From Jaenimonas drosophilae (Eukaryota > Euglenozoa > Kinetoplastea > Trypanosomatida > Trypanosomatidae): a stretch of DNA of 64,000 nt. Numbering within the stretch: the stretch's first letter is position 1; each line of letters opens with the position of its first letter. Location: assembly GCA_030849065.1 (NCBI GenBank), contig JASAON010001645.1, forward strand, positions 62,001-126,000, read 5' to 3'. Positions 19,200-27,061 of the stretch are shown here, piece by piece. A model generated the notes under the pieces. It ran no database searches. It worked only from the letters and a program-made list of their open reading frames with translations, and was not told the origin of the DNA. A program made the translations under genes and the position numbers.

Positions 19200-20335
19200 C
19201 GAAACCATGACCCGCGTCGAAGTTCTGCAGAGCCAGCTGCCCTCCTACAACCGCATCAAGACCCCCTATGAGGCGGAGCTGATCCAGACGGTGAAGAAGA
19301 TGACCGCCCGCGGCAAGGGCCTCCTCGCCGCCGACGAGTCCATCGGCTCCTGCGTGAAGCGCTTCAAGACCATTGGCCTCAGCAACACCGAGGAGCACCG
19401 CCGCCAGTACCGCGCGCTCATGCTTGAGTGCGAGGGTATGGAGCAGTACATCAGCGGTGTCATCCTCCATGATGAGACTGTGGGCCAGAAGGCTGGCAAC
19501 GGCCAGACCTTCCCCGAGTACCTTGCGTCCAAGGGCGTGGTCCCCGGCATCAAGACCGACATGGGTCTTCACCCCCTTCTGGAGGGTGCCGAGGGTGAGC
19601 AGATGACGGAGGGTCTTGACGGCTACGTGAAGCGTGCCTCCAACTACTACAAGAAGGGCTGCCGCTTCTGCAAGTGGCGCAACGTGTACGCCATCCAGAA
19701 CGGCACCGTGTCTGAGTCTGCCGTGCGCTTCAACGCCGAGACCCTTGCCCGCTACGCCATCCTCTCCCAGATGAGCGGCCTCGTCCCCATTGTGGAGCCC
19801 GAGGTGATGATTGATGGCACCCATGACATGGAGACCTGCCAGCGTGTGTCTCAGCACGTGTGGTCCGAGGTGACGGCCGCCCTTCAGCGCCACGGCGTCA
19901 TTTGGGAGGGCTGCCTGCTCAAGCCCAACATGGTTGTGCCCGGCGCCAACTCCGGCAAGACCGCCACCCCCGAGGAGGTTGCCCGCTACACCGTCACGAC
20001 CCTCGGCCGTGCCATGCCCGCCGCCCTTCCCGGCGTGACCTTCCTCTCCGGTGGTCTGAGCGAGGTTCAGGCCTCTGAGTACCTCAACGCCATGAACCGC
20101 AGCCCCCTTCCCCGCCCGTGGAACCTCAGCTTCTCCTACGCCCGTGCCCTTCAGAGCTCCGCCCTGAAGGCCTGGGGTGGCAAGGAGAGCGGTGTTGCCG
20201 CTGGTCGCCGCGCCTTCATGCACCGCGCCAAGATGAACTCCCTCGCTCAGGTTGGCAAGTACGTGCGTGCTCAGGATGACAAGGAGAGCCAGTCCCTCTA
20301 CGTCAAGGGCAACAGCTACTAGTGTGTCACGGCTA
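19200..20335. repeat. Direct repeat, copy 1 (aldolase unit)
   Basis: This 1,136-base segment recurs at 20950-22085, exactly 1,750 bases on. The lines I compared show no differences. Identity begins seven bases before the ATG and ends 13 bases after the stop codon. Confidence 0.9.
19207..20322 (+). CDS. ALD: Fructose-bisphosphate aldolase, class I, glycosomal (copy 1)
   Basis: A 371-residue class I aldolase that cleaves fructose-1,6-bisphosphate to DHAP and glyceraldehyde-3-phosphate. Visible landmarks: [10 protein letters not shown] near 37-46, the CKWRN block near 155-160, [13 protein letters not shown] near 196-208, and [10 protein letters not shown] near 236-245 containing the Schiff-base Lys, followed by TFLSGGLSE. 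The start of the protein carries R-V-E-V-L-Q-S-Q-L (residues 3-11), which fits the PTS2 consensus (R/K)(L/V/I)x5(H/Q)(L/A), so import into glycosomes is expected as for trypanosome aldolase. The C terminus NSY is not a PTS1. A pyrimidine-rich tract (19101-19125) and AG at 19158-19159 lie upstream. Codon use is strongly biased. Confidence 0.96.
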   Translation: MTRVEVLQSQLPSYNRIKTPYEAELIQTVKKMTARGKGLLAADESIGSCVKRFKTIGLSNTEEHRRQYRALMLECEGMEQYISGVILHDETVGQKAGNGQTFPEYLASKGVVPGIKTDMGLHPLLEGAEGEQMTEGLDGYVKRASNYYKKGCRFCKWRNVYAIQNGTVSESAVRFNAETLARYAILSQMSGLVPIVEPEVMIDGTHDMETCQRVSQHVWSEVTAALQRHGVIWEGCLLKPNMVVPGANSGKTATPEEVARYTVTTLGRAMPAALPGVTFLSGGLSEVQASEYLNAMNRSPLPRPWNLSFSYARALQSSALKAWGGKESGVAAGRRAFMHRAKMNSLAQVGKYVRAQDDKESQSLYVKGNSY

Positions 20336-20949
20336 CTCTCCCCACCTTACGTCGGTGTGGACCTTCTTTGAAAGTCTCTCAACGACGGAGTTTGTGCAGG
20401 CAATACGTTCAAAAGTTTTGTTTCTTATTTTGTTTTTTTCTTTCCTTTTGCCCGCAAACTCCATCATTGGGATGGCGCTGGAAGTAAATTCGTGTGTGTT
20501 CCACCTTGTTCTCGCTACCTCTCACAACCTCCATGGCACACATACACAGTGTGGCGAGTGGTTTTGTGGGGGACGTGACGGGTGGCAGCATCCGAGGACA
20601 AATGTAGTAGCCTCTTTTTGTTTGGCTTACGGTAGCGCAGCAGGCGGCCACCACGTCACCACGTTTTTTTACTGTTCCTTCTTCACTGGAAGTTTGATTG
20701 ACATCATTGCACTGCCAGTCATCCCCTCATTTCTCACTCACTAGCTACTGGACGAGCAGTAAACGTATCCTGGAACAACATACCCCCTACTCTCTCTTCT
20801 ACGTGTGGTTCTTCCATCTGTACCCTGTGATTGTATGATACTCAGTACACCTACTTCTTTCCCTCCCATTGTTTATTCCTTGTTGTATGACTCGTACACA
20901 GATTCCTTTGCTCCGCCTTAGTGCTACCCAAACCCAAACTTATCGTTAA
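20336..20949. other. Spacer between the two aldolase genes
   Basis: About 610 bases with no gene. It separates the two identical coding units and shares no obvious sequence with the DNA after copy 2. Candidate splice acceptors for copy 2 are AG at 20900-20901 and 20920-20921 after a T/C-rich tract (about 20848-20882). Confidence 0.6.
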
Positions 20950-22085
20950 CGAAACCATGACCCGCGTCGAAGTTCTGCAGAGCCAGCTGCCCTCCTACAA
21001 CCGCATCAAGACCCCCTATGAGGCGGAGCTGATCCAGACGGTGAAGAAGATGACCGCCCGCGGCAAGGGCCTCCTCGCCGCCGACGAGTCCATCGGCTCC
21101 TGCGTGAAGCGCTTCAAGACCATTGGCCTCAGCAACACCGAGGAGCACCGCCGCCAGTACCGCGCGCTCATGCTTGAGTGCGAGGGTATGGAGCAGTACA
21201 TCAGCGGTGTCATCCTCCATGATGAGACTGTGGGCCAGAAGGCTGGCAACGGCCAGACCTTCCCCGAGTACCTTGCGTCCAAGGGCGTGGTCCCCGGCAT
21301 CAAGACCGACATGGGTCTTCACCCCCTTCTGGAGGGTGCCGAGGGTGAGCAGATGACGGAGGGTCTTGACGGCTACGTGAAGCGTGCCTCCAACTACTAC
21401 AAGAAGGGCTGCCGCTTCTGCAAGTGGCGCAACGTGTACGCCATCCAGAACGGCACCGTGTCTGAGTCTGCCGTGCGCTTCAACGCCGAGACCCTTGCCC
21501 GCTACGCCATCCTCTCCCAGATGAGCGGCCTCGTCCCCATTGTGGAGCCCGAGGTGATGATTGATGGCACCCATGACATGGAGACCTGCCAGCGTGTGTC
21601 TCAGCACGTGTGGTCCGAGGTGACGGCCGCCCTTCAGCGCCACGGCGTCATTTGGGAGGGCTGCCTGCTCAAGCCCAACATGGTTGTGCCCGGCGCCAAC
21701 TCCGGCAAGACCGCCACCCCCGAGGAGGTTGCCCGCTACACCGTCACGACCCTCGGCCGTGCCATGCCCGCCGCCCTTCCCGGCGTGACCTTCCTCTCCG
21801 GTGGTCTGAGCGAGGTTCAGGCCTCTGAGTACCTCAACGCCATGAACCGCAGCCCCCTTCCCCGCCCGTGGAACCTCAGCTTCTCCTACGCCCGTGCCCT
21901 TCAGAGCTCCGCCCTGAAGGCCTGGGGTGGCAAGGAGAGCGGTGTTGCCGCTGGTCGCCGCGCCTTCATGCACCGCGCCAAGATGAACTCCCTCGCTCAG
22001 GTTGGCAAGTACGTGCGTGCTCAGGATGACAAGGAGAGCCAGTCCCTCTACGTCAAGGGCAACAGCTACTAGTGTGTCACGGCTA
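20950..22085. repeat. Direct repeat, copy 2 (aldolase unit)
   Basis: Second copy of the 1,136-base unit at 19200-20335. Flanking bases diverge at once on both sides (A versus T before 20950, T versus C after 22085). Confidence 0.9.
20957..22072 (+). CDS. ALD: Fructose-bisphosphate aldolase, class I, glycosomal (copy 2)
   Basis: This copy encodes the same 371-residue protein as the gene at 19207-20322. The frame remains open 12 codons upstream to a GTG (20921), but ATG 20957 corresponds to the copy 1 start and puts the PTS2 (R3 to L11) at the N terminus; the longer version would bury it. Because coding DNA is identical while both UTRs differ, the two genes can only be told apart by UTR sequence, and any difference in regulation would have to come from there. 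Recent duplication or ongoing gene conversion is the likely cause. Tandem glycolytic genes are common in kinetoplastids as a way to raise mRNA dose in the absence of promoter control. Confidence 0.96.
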   Translation: MTRVEVLQSQLPSYNRIKTPYEAELIQTVKKMTARGKGLLAADESIGSCVKRFKTIGLSNTEEHRRQYRALMLECEGMEQYISGVILHDETVGQKAGNGQTFPEYLASKGVVPGIKTDMGLHPLLEGAEGEQMTEGLDGYVKRASNYYKKGCRFCKWRNVYAIQNGTVSESAVRFNAETLARYAILSQMSGLVPIVEPEVMIDGTHDMETCQRVSQHVWSEVTAALQRHGVIWEGCLLKPNMVVPGANSGKTATPEEVARYTVTTLGRAMPAALPGVTFLSGGLSEVQASEYLNAMNRSPLPRPWNLSFSYARALQSSALKAWGGKESGVAAGRRAFMHRAKMNSLAQVGKYVRAQDDKESQSLYVKGNSY

Positions 22086-22616
22086 TAACAACACATGTAT
22101 GGGCGGGGGTGTAGGACCACGTGGGTGGTCCAACACCCCAGTGCTCCCTCCTTCTCAGTTTAGGGGCGAGGGTAGGGTCACACACCTCTACTCCTTGTTT
22201 ATCTCATTATATACCTTCTTTTACGTCATTTTTCATTTTTTGGTGGCTTTGTTGGTGGCACCCATGTTTCCTGCGTTGTTGGTGGAATCGTAAGGGAAGC
22301 CAAGCCAGCTTCTATAAAAAGAGCAGAAGTGTGGGCGGTGAAGGTCATCCTCCTCCTTGCTGTGGCGGTGAGACATACGCTGGGCTGCATCACACCGGGA
22401 GTGGTGGCGATGTTACTGAGGTACCGACTCGTTTCAGGATCACGAAATTGATGTAAACTCAAGCGTCCTTGAGTAGTTCATGCGGAAGTGTGATTCCCGT
22501 GATGATGCGTAGTCAAGCCAAATCATCTTGTCATGTATTTGTTCTCCCTTCTTTCTTCTTTTTTTGGATGTGGTAGCATCTCGGAACATCACCCGTGAGC
22601 CCACAAGTTGTTGGCC
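22086..22616. other. Intergenic region, nothing recognised
   Basis: About 530 bases with no supportable gene. A T/C-rich tract at about 22540-22566 precedes the next gene and is the likely trans-splicing signal. Confidence 0.5.
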
Positions 22617-23171
22617 ATGACCAAGGATGACAACTACGATGGGAAGTCCTCCCAAATGACGAAGGAGGAGATGGAGAAACACTTAGCTCGCGTGACGGCC
22701 CCGCACCAGCCGGTGGAGCGCCGCGACCCCTTTCCCGTCTGCCCCACCATCACGCTTCCCTCGGAGGAGATTGATAAGATGACGGAGCGGCTCTACACGC
22801 AATCCATTGAGCAGAAGAAGGAAAGCATGAAGGAGCTTGATACCCGCACCTATCAGGCGCCGAAGAAGCAGACGTTGACCTTCACGGAGCTGTGTGAGTC
22901 GGTGGAGCGGCTCTACACCCAGTCCATTGAGAAGAAGAACGCCAACTTAGAAGAATCCCGCCGACGCTATCTGCATCACCGGGAGGAAAACACCACCAAG
23001 GTGCCCCTGAAGCAATACGTTCAGGACATGTACACCAACCAAATCGAGGCGCAAAAGAAGAAGGAACAGCGCCTCCATGACAAGTACATCGCACCAACTG
23101 ACATCCCCAAAACATCCCTCTCGCGCTCACGCATCTCCGCCGCCAGCGACCGACTCTCCACGAAGGGTTAA
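22617..23171 (+). CDS. Small charged protein with three YTQSIE-type repeats
   Basis: From ATG 22617 the protein has 184 residues; the frame extends three codons to a TTG that is not a likely start. It contains three related helical repeats: MTERLYTQSIEQKKESM (about 59-75), VERLYTQSIEKKNANLEE (about 100-117) and VQDMYTNQIEAQKKKEQ (about 137-153), each followed by a basic or charged helix and spaced roughly 40 residues apart. There are no Cys clusters, membrane segments or signal peptide. The repeats could be short docking motifs for a larger complex, perhaps cytoskeletal, but I do not recognise a named family. Codon use supports a real gene. Confidence 0.6.
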   Translation: MTKDDNYDGKSSQMTKEEMEKHLARVTAPHQPVERRDPFPVCPTITLPSEEIDKMTERLYTQSIEQKKESMKELDTRTYQAPKKQTLTFTELCESVERLYTQSIEKKNANLEESRRRYLHHREENTTKVPLKQYVQDMYTNQIEAQKKKEQRLHDKYIAPTDIPKTSLSRSRISAASDRLSTKG

Positions 23172-23332
23172 GTTGTTGCAATGGAGGTGCGCTCACTCCG
23201 TCTACATGTACATCATTGGTCGATGCAGTTGAAGTATGTGCTTGTACCCACAATAGCGGGGTAACCTCCTGTGCTACGCAGAGGAGCATGTCTGAGACCA
23301 TCTTCACACATACACGCATCCAAGTCATGTGT

Positions 23333-23378
23333 TGTTGTTGTTTTTTTTTTTGCTTCTTCTTCATCTTCTTGTGTTAAG
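23333..23378 (+). promoter_or_regulatory. Polypyrimidine tract and candidate splice acceptor
   Basis: A long T/C tract (T-run, then CTTCTTCTTCATCTTCTTG) ends with AG at 23377-23378, 42 bases before ATG 23420. Confidence 0.6.
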
Positions 23379-23419
23379 ATTAGGTGGAGTAGGCACCAAG
23401 GCTTGGCTCCCTCTACACC

Positions 23420-24673
23420 ATGGACGATGACGTGGATGCCTATCTGAAGCGTGCGGCATCGCTTCAGCACTCGCACTTTGGCAAGCGTGGTTTTGTGGTT
23501 GCCACACCCACGGCAGAGGTGGCGGGCCAGTCTCGCGGCGCCCCCGTCATGATCAACACCAGCAGCTCCACACGTGTGCCAACACTTCCCATGAAGCGCA
23601 AGCGCTCTCGTCAGGATGACGCAGCTCCATCACCACCCCAACAGCAACAACAACAACAACAACAGCCAAACAAGGAGCCCGCTGCCACTGTGAGTGATGC
23701 TCCACGAGCGACGGTCAGTCTTCTTGACAAGTGGTTCCCCGGCATCACCCTGAAGGAGGCCACCTTGGCCCCGTCGCAGGCCCCATCGGCGGCCTACGTC
23801 AACGCCATCGTCTCGGCCATGACAGTGTTGCGTGAGCGCATGATCGCCCTGCGCTCCGACGTGGAGGACGTTGATGGCATCCTGCGAGCGTCAGCCTCTG
23901 AAGACGATCATGATGATGCGGCAAGCCTCGTCACGTCGGCCAACTGGGAGGGCGTGCGCGATGTGCTTGTGCCACTGCCCCGTGCCGGGCCCCTTCGTAC
24001 CTTGGCAGCCACGCGACGTGCCGCGGCGGGCTTCATGACGATGAAGCGCGACGTTCTCGTCAAGATGGATCGTCCGTGGACGGTCAACGCGCATGCGTGG
24101 CATGTCTTTTTGGATGCCAACGGGCCCGAAACGGACAAGGCCCCGACCCTCTCCGTGTTTGCGTGGATGAGCTCCGCCAGCACCGTTACCCTCTTCACCG
24201 TCCTGGTGCAACGGCTGCTGCGTCGATGGAAGATCGCCGCGTCGGGCGCTGACGGGGGCGAAGGCCAGACCAAGGGTCAGCACGATCTCTTGTGCTTTCT
24301 GCGACTCTTGATGCCTTGCCAAGCATCAACATCATCATCAGCATCATCATCTTGTGGCTATGGAGTGTGGTTGTTTCACTGTTTGGCCATGCTGGACATC
24401 CCTCTGGATGCAGATACAGACCGACTTGTGCATGAGCTGTTCCGCACGCTCTGCGATCAGGTGCGGGTGATGGGTGAGTGGCGAGCCAGTGTGGGGGATG
24501 AACGTGGCGCCCTCACCAACTCCTTCACCCTCATGGCGTTGAATGCCACGTCCAGGAAGAGCTACGATGACATGTCGCAGATTGACCGCGTGGATGTGTG
24601 TGCCCTGCACTCGCTGGTGGTGGTGCTGGCCAAATTCTTCCGGCAAAACCAAAACCGGCTGATTCCATTGTAA
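23420..24673 (+). CDS. Gemin2/SIP1-like protein (SMN complex)
   Basis: A 417-residue protein. The C-terminal part matches the pattern of Gemin2: LSVFAWMSSASTVTLFTVLVQRLLRRW corresponds to the human LS-RMNQATVTSVLEYLSNWF helix; YGVWLFHCLAMLDIPLDADTDRLVHELFRTL corresponds to [27 protein letters not shown]; and VDVCALHSLVVVLAKFFRQNQ corresponds to the last helix (ALNLLICLVSRYFDQ). The N-terminal 90 residues carry a basic NLS-like MKRKRSR and a run of nine Gln (about 75-83). Gemin2 helps SMN load Sm proteins onto spliceosomal snRNAs, which kinetoplastids need for trans-splicing. Insertions at about 275-305 (Ser-rich) and 345-380 are larger than in animals. Identification is by eye and needs a profile search. 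Confidence 0.72.
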   Translation: MDDDVDAYLKRAASLQHSHFGKRGFVVATPTAEVAGQSRGAPVMINTSSSTRVPTLPMKRKRSRQDDAAPSPPQQQQQQQQQPNKEPAATVSDAPRATVSLLDKWFPGITLKEATLAPSQAPSAAYVNAIVSAMTVLRERMIALRSDVEDVDGILRASASEDDHDDAASLVTSANWEGVRDVLVPLPRAGPLRTLAATRRAAAGFMTMKRDVLVKMDRPWTVNAHAWHVFLDANGPETDKAPTLSVFAWMSSASTVTLFTVLVQRLLRRWKIAASGADGGEGQTKGQHDLLCFLRLLMPCQASTSSSASSSCGYGVWLFHCLAMLDIPLDADTDRLVHELFRTLCDQVRVMGEWRASVGDERGALTNSFTLMALNATSRKSYDDMSQIDRVDVCALHSLVVVLAKFFRQNQNRLIPL

Positions 24674-24866
24674 CGGACACACACGGTTTATGGCCTTCAC
24701 CAACAACACACGAGGGGGAGTGGGAGTGCATCACCCGTCGTTGCTGTCCTCCAACAGCATGTGTGGTTGTTCTTGTACCAAACACAGCAATGAACACACT
24801 TCTTCATCATCTTCATCTTGTGCTTAGTTGAATAAGGTACACAAGCGTGTTGGGTGTGTTGGGACG

Positions 24867-25649
24867 ATGTTCACCATCTTGTGCTGTGCAGATGTGTGCC
24901 GGGAGAAGGTGAATCTCGAGGTACGTCTAAGCCGATCCCCACAACACGTGAGTGACGTTCTGCGCGAGGTGCAGGACGTCTTCTCCGAGGAAATGGCAAC
25001 CATGTCGGCGGCACGTCGTCACGACCGCCTGACGACCACACGTGACGCCAATCGCTTCATCATTCATCGCATGGTCATCTACAATGACTATGGCAATCAG
25101 TGGGAGCCACTGGAGTCGCTCGCGCAGCTCCACGAGCTCGATCAGCTCTACGCCTTCCAGCCCCCAGACGCATGTGTGGAGGTGCAACAAGACCTCCCGC
25201 CGCCACGTCTACCTGTGCTCTATCAGCGACAGCCCTCGTCCTCTCCACCTCGACGCAACTACACCATCACCAACAACAACAACAACGTGAGCGGCATGAG
25301 TCAGCCGCGCTACAACGACGTCGTAGACCGTCCAGTGGGATCCCAATCCACCGAGGCAAAGCTACAGCAGCAACACGATGAGGAAGCGGGCCTTCTTGAA
25401 CGCCTGGCGAGCCTTCGCAATGAGCGCGACGCGTTGGAGAAGGTGGCGGCGGTGGAGGCGGAGGAGGATATCCGACGTCGCGTGGCACACACCGATCAAC
25501 GCATTCATGACAAGGAGGAGGAGTTGTGGCGGCAGCGTGCGGTGCTGCGCCAGGCGGAGGAGGACTTTGACGCGTTGTTGGCAGAGAAGAAGCGGCTCGT
25601 GGCGCAGGCCTCGGCGCTGCGGACGAGCTTTGCACCACGTGCAGCGTGA
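24867..25649 (+). CDS. BILBO1 N-terminal-domain-like coiled-coil protein
   Basis: A TTG 13 codons upstream opens the frame, but AG at 24826-24827 after a T/C-rich tract makes ATG 24867 the better start, giving 260 residues. Residues 1-105 resemble the ubiquitin-like N-terminal domain of trypanosome BILBO1, the flagellar pocket collar protein: an ADVCREKVNLEVRL opening strand, VFSEEM helix, IIHRMVIYNDYGNQWEPL and the ending LDQLYAFQPPD with a following Pro-rich PPPRLP. A disordered Pro/Asn linker follows (110-170). Residues about 185-250 are a coiled coil rich in Glu/Arg (LLERLASLRNERDALEKVAAVEAEEDI). BILBO1 itself is longer and has EF-hands, which are absent here. It probably belongs to the flagellar base cytoskeleton. 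Confidence 0.6.
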   Translation: MFTILCCADVCREKVNLEVRLSRSPQHVSDVLREVQDVFSEEMATMSAARRHDRLTTTRDANRFIIHRMVIYNDYGNQWEPLESLAQLHELDQLYAFQPPDACVEVQQDLPPPRLPVLYQRQPSSSPPRRNYTITNNNNNVSGMSQPRYNDVVDRPVGSQSTEAKLQQQHDEEAGLLERLASLRNERDALEKVAAVEAEEDIRRRVAHTDQRIHDKEEELWRQRAVLRQAEEDFDALLAEKKRLVAQASALRTSFAPRAA

Positions 25650-25804
25650 TGATGATGATGATGATGATGCGTGTGTCTGTGCTCAACTAGATTAGATCCG
25701 TACACACATTCAAGTGATTGGTGCTGTTGATATTGGCATGATGATGAATGAGGTTGGCACAAGTGTGTTGTGTGATGTGACTGACATACATGTTTGTGTG
25801 TGTG

Positions 25805-25838
25805 TGTTCTTCTCTGCTCGTGTTTTGTTTGTACCTAG
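25805..25838 (+). promoter_or_regulatory. Predicted spliced-leader acceptor for the DnaJ gene
   Basis: A T/C-rich tract ends in GTACCTAG with AG at 25837-25838, 20 bases before ATG 25859. An earlier in-frame ATG at 25790 would translate the tract itself and is unlikely to be used. Confidence 0.6.
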
Positions 25839-25858
25839 TTGAAGACGCACACACAACA

Positions 25859-26830
25859 ATGCGACGATTTGCCCACCAATCGAGGCTTCTAGGTAGGCCG
25901 CTACTGCTTCATTCTCATGCAGTCTTCTCAACCTGTGTTGGTGGTCAACGCCAACACCACATTGACGGAATCTGTTGGACTGTGCGACGTCACGCAAGTA
26001 GTAGCACCAACAGCCAGGGCCCCTCAACAGATGACGGATTCTCGGCAGAAGATCGTGCCTTTGCGCAGAGTTGCAAGTGGCAATCGTCCATCTTCCCTGA
26101 GCGACTTGGATTTACACAAGGTGAGAGTATGTCGGAGGAGGAGCTGCGACGTCGCTATCGTGTCTTGGCACGCTTCTACCATCCAGACGCACACACCGCT
26201 GCTGGTGTTGATGCCACAGCCTTTCAGAACATCAAGGAGGCGTATGAGGTGTTGCTGAGCAACACCAAGAGCCAAACAAGTGGTGGTGCCGATGGTGCCC
26301 CCCACTTCCACTTCTCCGATGAGGCACGTCGACGTGCGCAGATTCGTGCCATGGGCGATGGCGTCATAACCTTCTTGTTCCTCACCTGCTTCTTCATCTT
26401 TGTGGTGATGCGCCACAACAAGGAGCGGCTGGAGGCACGCTACCTCAGCCACTTCATTGGCATCTTCTTCGTTATTCAGCTGTTTCCACGACTTCTCTCT
26501 GCTGCCATTTTGTTTGCGTGGCATGCTGGCTCACTCGTGAGTATCGCGGAGCTCCGCGAACGGGCCTCCGTCACGTGCCTTGTGGAGAAGCAGCCGAGAC
26601 ACTACGTGGTGCAATTGATTGGCATCAAGGACGCCGCCAACACCATCACCACAGTGGAGATGATGCATGGCACAGGTCAGCCCTCCACCACAACGACGTA
26701 CCCGCGAGGAACCACTTCATTTGATGTTCCTCGGCCAACCTCGGCGAGCACGCCCGTCACGTGCCGTATTTCCGCCAAGGACGAGCATCGCCGTTTTCTG
26801 GTGGCGGAACACACGGTGGAGCTTCCATAA
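25859..26830 (+). CDS. Membrane-anchored DnaJ-like protein, probably mitochondrial
   Basis: A 323-residue protein from ATG 25859. The N terminus (MRRFAHQSRLLGRPLLLHSH) is a good mitochondrial presequence by composition. A J domain follows at about 80-135, with helix II/III flanking the HPD tripeptide in RFYHPDAH (about residue 108) and FQNIKEAYEVLLS. After a short Gly-rich linker come two hydrophobic segments (VITFLFLTCFFIFVVM, about 168-183; and FIGIFFVIQLFPRLLSAAILFAWHAG, about 199-224). The C-terminal 100 residues are predicted beta-rich. The HPD motif should recruit an Hsp70. The layout is a J domain on one side of a membrane with a two-pass anchor. Which compartment it faces cannot be decided here. 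Confidence 0.8.
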   Translation: MRRFAHQSRLLGRPLLLHSHAVFSTCVGGQRQHHIDGICWTVRRHASSSTNSQGPSTDDGFSAEDRAFAQSCKWQSSIFPERLGFTQGESMSEEELRRRYRVLARFYHPDAHTAAGVDATAFQNIKEAYEVLLSNTKSQTSGGADGAPHFHFSDEARRRAQIRAMGDGVITFLFLTCFFIFVVMRHNKERLEARYLSHFIGIFFVIQLFPRLLSAAILFAWHAGSLVSIAELRERASVTCLVEKQPRHYVVQLIGIKDAANTITTVEMMHGTGQPSTTTTYPRGTTSFDVPRPTSASTPVTCRISAKDEHRRFLVAEHTVELP

Positions 26831-27061
26831 AGGAGCCCCCTTCTTCTACTCTCTTCATGCATGTGTTGTTGTGTACCTGAATTGTTGTTGTTGTTGTCAC
26901 TCATGGATTGGGCCTCACACTTCTACTCTTCTCTTCTCTTCACTGTGGTAGTGACGTACACGTCATTGCTCTCTAACGCGCGCAGGCGTAGAGGATAGGC
27001 AGCACATCCACGTCCTTGTGTGCAAAACCATCATCATTGTCATCATCGTCCACCAACCATC

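Noticed and set aside
20322..20744. A 140-codon frame between the aldolase genes
   Set aside because: It begins with GTG overlapping the aldolase stop and encodes low-complexity hydrophobic sequence from a 3' UTR.
20924..22120. A 398-codon frame on the - strand across aldolase copy 2 (and a similar one across copy 1)
   Set aside because: It is the antisense of a C/G-ending, strongly biased gene, with His/Gly/Leu-rich text typical of antisense frames.
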